Both the position numbers and the translations under genes were made by a program. From contig JBHJOF010000065.1 of assembly GCA_050330055.1 (NCBI GenBank), forward strand, positions 1 through 34,136: a stretch of DNA of 34,136 bases. The letters run 5' to 3'. This DNA comes from JBHJOF01 sp050330055 (lineage in GTDB: Bacteria > Pseudomonadota > Alphaproteobacteria > Kiloniellales > JAKSDN01). Each line of letters starts with the position of its first letter. Position 1 is the stretch's first letter. This document shows positions 32,748 to 34,136 of the stretch, piece by piece. Under the pieces are notes generated by a model. The model ran no database searches. It worked only from the letters and a program-made list of their open reading frames with translations, and was not told the DNA's origin.

Positions 32748-33347
32748 TCAGATGCGCGCCGAGCCGTTGTGCCAGGCCGGCACGAACGGACGCGACATCG
32801 GCCGCTTGCGGGCACTGCGCTTGGACGCCACGGGGGCGGCAGCAGCCTTCTTCGCGGCAGTCTTGCGCTTGGCCGGCTTCCGCTTCGCGGCGGTCTTGCG
32901 CTTGGCAGACTTCTTGGCCGTCTTGCGCTTCGCGGTCTTCCGCTTGGCCGACTTTTTCGCGGTCTTCCGCTTGGCAGACTTGCGGGTCGTCTTGCGCTTG
33001 GCCGACTTCTTGGCCGTCTTGCGCTTCGCCGTCTTCCGGCGAGTCGTCTTGCGAGCCGCAGTCTTGCGCTTGGCCGACTTCTTGGCCGTCTTGCGCTTCG
33101 CGGTCTTCCGACGGGTCGTCTTGCGAGCCGTCTTGCGGGCCGCCGTCTTGCGCTTGGCCGACTTGCGGGCGGTCTTGCGCTTCGCCGTCTTCCGGCGAGT
33201 CGTCTTGCGGGCTGTGGTCTTACGGGCCGCCTTGCGACGGGTCGTCTTGCGAGCGGTCGCCCGCTTCGCAGTCTTGGCCCTCGTCTTCTTCGCGGTCTTC
33301 CGCTTCGCGGTCGTCCGCTTAGCCTTGGGCTTTGCTCTAGTAGCCAT
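32748..33347 (-). CDS. Histone H1-like Lys/Arg/Ala/Thr-repeat protein
   Basis: A 199-residue, extremely basic, low-complexity protein. Residues 5-160 are made of short repeats such as KRKTAKKSAKRKTA and ARKTTRRKTA, like the tail of eukaryotic histone H1 and bacterial H1-like (KRKTA/KPAA-type) proteins, which bind DNA without sequence preference and compact it. The last 25 residues (SKRSARKRPMSRPFVPAWHN and GSARI) are not repeated and may be a conserved tail. The start at 33347 follows GAGGAT at 8 bases; a GTG two codons earlier is possible. A CtrA box lies 77 bases upstream and an intrinsic terminator follows, so it is a single-gene unit. Confidence 0.85.
   Translation of the reverse strand: MATRAKPKAKRTTAKRKTAKKTRAKTAKRATARKTTRRKAARKTTARKTTRRKTAKRKTARKSAKRKTAARKTARKTTRRKTAKRKTAKKSAKRKTAARKTTRRKTAKRKTAKKSAKRKTTRKSAKRKTAKKSAKRKTAKRKTAKKSAKRKTAAKRKPAKRKTAAKKAAAAPVASKRSARKRPMSRPFVPAWHNGSARI
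32860..33330. repeat. Degenerate tandem repeats inside the H1-like gene
   Basis: Imperfect copies of a GTCTTGCGCTTGGCCGACTT-like unit and shorter variants fill the gene, coding the K/R/A/T blocks. Copy number is likely to vary between strains. Confidence 0.75.
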
Positions 33348-34020
33348 GCTCACATCCTCAGGAACTTTGTGGGAGAATCAAGGAGATGTATGCCTATCGT
33401 GGGTAGCCGTGTAAAGACTCTTCATTAAAAAATAGTTAAGTCACACGAAGAAACCGAAGACCTCGACTTCCGATATCTGGCCCGCCGAACAACATCGAAA
33501 TCGAACTGAACACTTGCCAACCGGACCCTCAAAGCAAGAACTATGTAATCACTTGCCGTAAAAGTCCCTGCCTACGATTTTCCATAGGGTCTCGACTAAT
33601 CCTCTAGGATTTTCAATGACTCTCTTTCGACCGTATTCCTGCCTTCGCCAAAAGTAACCACCCCACCGATCCCATGTATCCGAAAGAAAAAAATGGCTTG
33701 ACAGGCGGGCCCCCCAGCCCGTGGGAGACCCCGGTCCGGGAGCCCAAAAAGCCGGCAAAAAAAGTTTGCGGCGGCGGACTCCGCGCGGACGAGATTCCGG
33801 CCTTCCGGGAACGACTCGGGCCCGAATCGGCGGCCCGAGTCGGGCGCTAGGGCGCGCGCCGGCACGGAGTCGACGCCGAGTGAGAGAGGGCGAGCACCTG
33901 GGATAACGCGAAAGCAAGCCGGTTGGCGCGCCGTGTCGCACGACGATGAGACGCCGTCTTTTCGACAGCCCTGCTTCGCTACTTAGTGACGCGGCAAATC
34001 CTGCGAAGCGCGGAGCAGGA
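33348..34020. other. Intergenic region between the H1-like gene and tRNA-Thr
   Basis: No credible gene is seen in these 670 bases. The part from 33420 to 33690 is clearly less GC-rich than the rest of the window. A TTGACA at 33698-33703 has no matching -10 box. A weak hairpin (TCCTGC/GCAGGA, 33999-34020) directly after the tRNA 3' end, followed on minus by TTTG, could end the tRNA transcript. Confidence 0.5.
33425..33439. promoter_or_regulatory. CtrA-type binding box before the H1-like gene
   Basis: TTAAAAAATAGTTAA is a perfect TTAA-N7-TTAA, 77 bases upstream of the start at 33347. The surrounding AT-rich context makes a chance match easier here than at the other two boxes. Confidence 0.55.
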
Positions 34021-34096
34021 TGGTGCCGCCTGCAAGACTCGAACTTGCGACCCTCGCATTACGAATGCGATGCTCTACCAACTGAGCTAAGGCGGC
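34021..34096 (-). tRNA. tRNA-Thr (anticodon CGU)
   Basis: Read on minus, the 76-base sequence folds as a full cloverleaf: acceptor GCCGCCT/AGGCGGC, D arm GCTC-AGTTGGTA-GAGC, anticodon stem TCGCA/TGCGA with loop TTCGTAA, and T arm GCAAG-TTCGAGT-CTTGC. The anticodon CGT reads Thr codon ACG. The terminal CCA is encoded after discriminator A. Confidence 0.97.
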
Positions 34097-34136
34097 GCCG
34101 CTTCGGGGCCGAATGCCGGCGGACAGTAGTCCAGGG

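Noticed and set aside
32860..33330. Possible CRISPR array
   Set aside because: The repeats are imperfect, have no unique spacers and lie in frame in an H1-like gene.
33698..33703. Promoter from a perfect TTGACA
   Set aside because: No -10 box at usual spacing and no gene on plus after it.
33549..33941. 130-codon minus frame after the tRNA
   Set aside because: Arg/Pro-rich, no ribosome site and no recognisable domain; treated as intergenic.

Overview
The window is a GC-rich stretch of an alphaproteobacterial chromosome, probably from a soil or water heterotroph of the Rhodospirillales/Hyphomicrobiales type. This rests on base composition, perfect CtrA-type boxes (TTAA-N7-TTAA), a DUF1127 protein, an H1-like Lys/Arg repeat protein and several intergenic palindromic repeat families of the kind found in alphaproteobacteria. 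Taxonomy below class is a guess. No phage, IS transposase, CRISPR array or plasmid function was found.

Layout. 1-2178: the end of an Asp/Asn beta-hydroxylase-like gene, converging on tmm (trimethylamine monooxygenase). 2179-3126: long non-coding gap. 3127-6416: Tat-exported substrate-binding protein plus LivH and LivM permeases; the matching ATPases LivG and LivF lie apart on the other strand (10411-11872). Between them are two tandem GNAT paralogues, a single-domain response regulator behind a CtrA box, a DUF1127 protein, an ArsR-like regulator and a TPR-like protein. 12117-18482: housekeeping and accessory genes (omega-amidase-like hydrolase, YnjF-like CDP-alcohol transferase, EamA transporter, homocysteine methyltransferase-like protein, GNAT, VOC and YjbR proteins, one unknown). 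18872-19912: an isopenicillin-N-synthase-like oxygenase.

20083-30082 is the metabolic core. A minus-strand operon runs FAD oxidoreductase - gmaS - mgsA - mgsB - mgsC - unknown 129-residue protein. A FadR-type regulator is divergent from it, followed by a divergent-looking ammonium/methylammonium channel and a 73-residue membrane protein. Together with tmm this reads as methylated-amine use: Tmm oxidises trimethylamine, an Amt channel admits ammonium or methylammonium, GmaS makes gamma-glutamylmethylamide, and MgsABC makes N-methylglutamate. The usual four-subunit N-methylglutamate dehydrogenase is not here; only one SoxB-like FAD oxidoreductase is. The gmaS/mgs set could instead be the related glnT/glxBCD set.

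30233-34096: a type I secretion-like ABC exporter and an H1-like gene, each with its own CtrA box upstream, a largely empty stretch, and tRNA-Thr(CGU).

Most notable signals: three perfect CtrA boxes made from most of the few TTAA tetramers in the window; an 18-bp palindrome filling the spacer of the regulator's promoter; a 19-bp perfect hairpin before amt; a dispersed repeat that appears to supply the ribosome binding site of a gene; and two conserved-looking small proteins of unknown function at the ends of the nitrogen genes.
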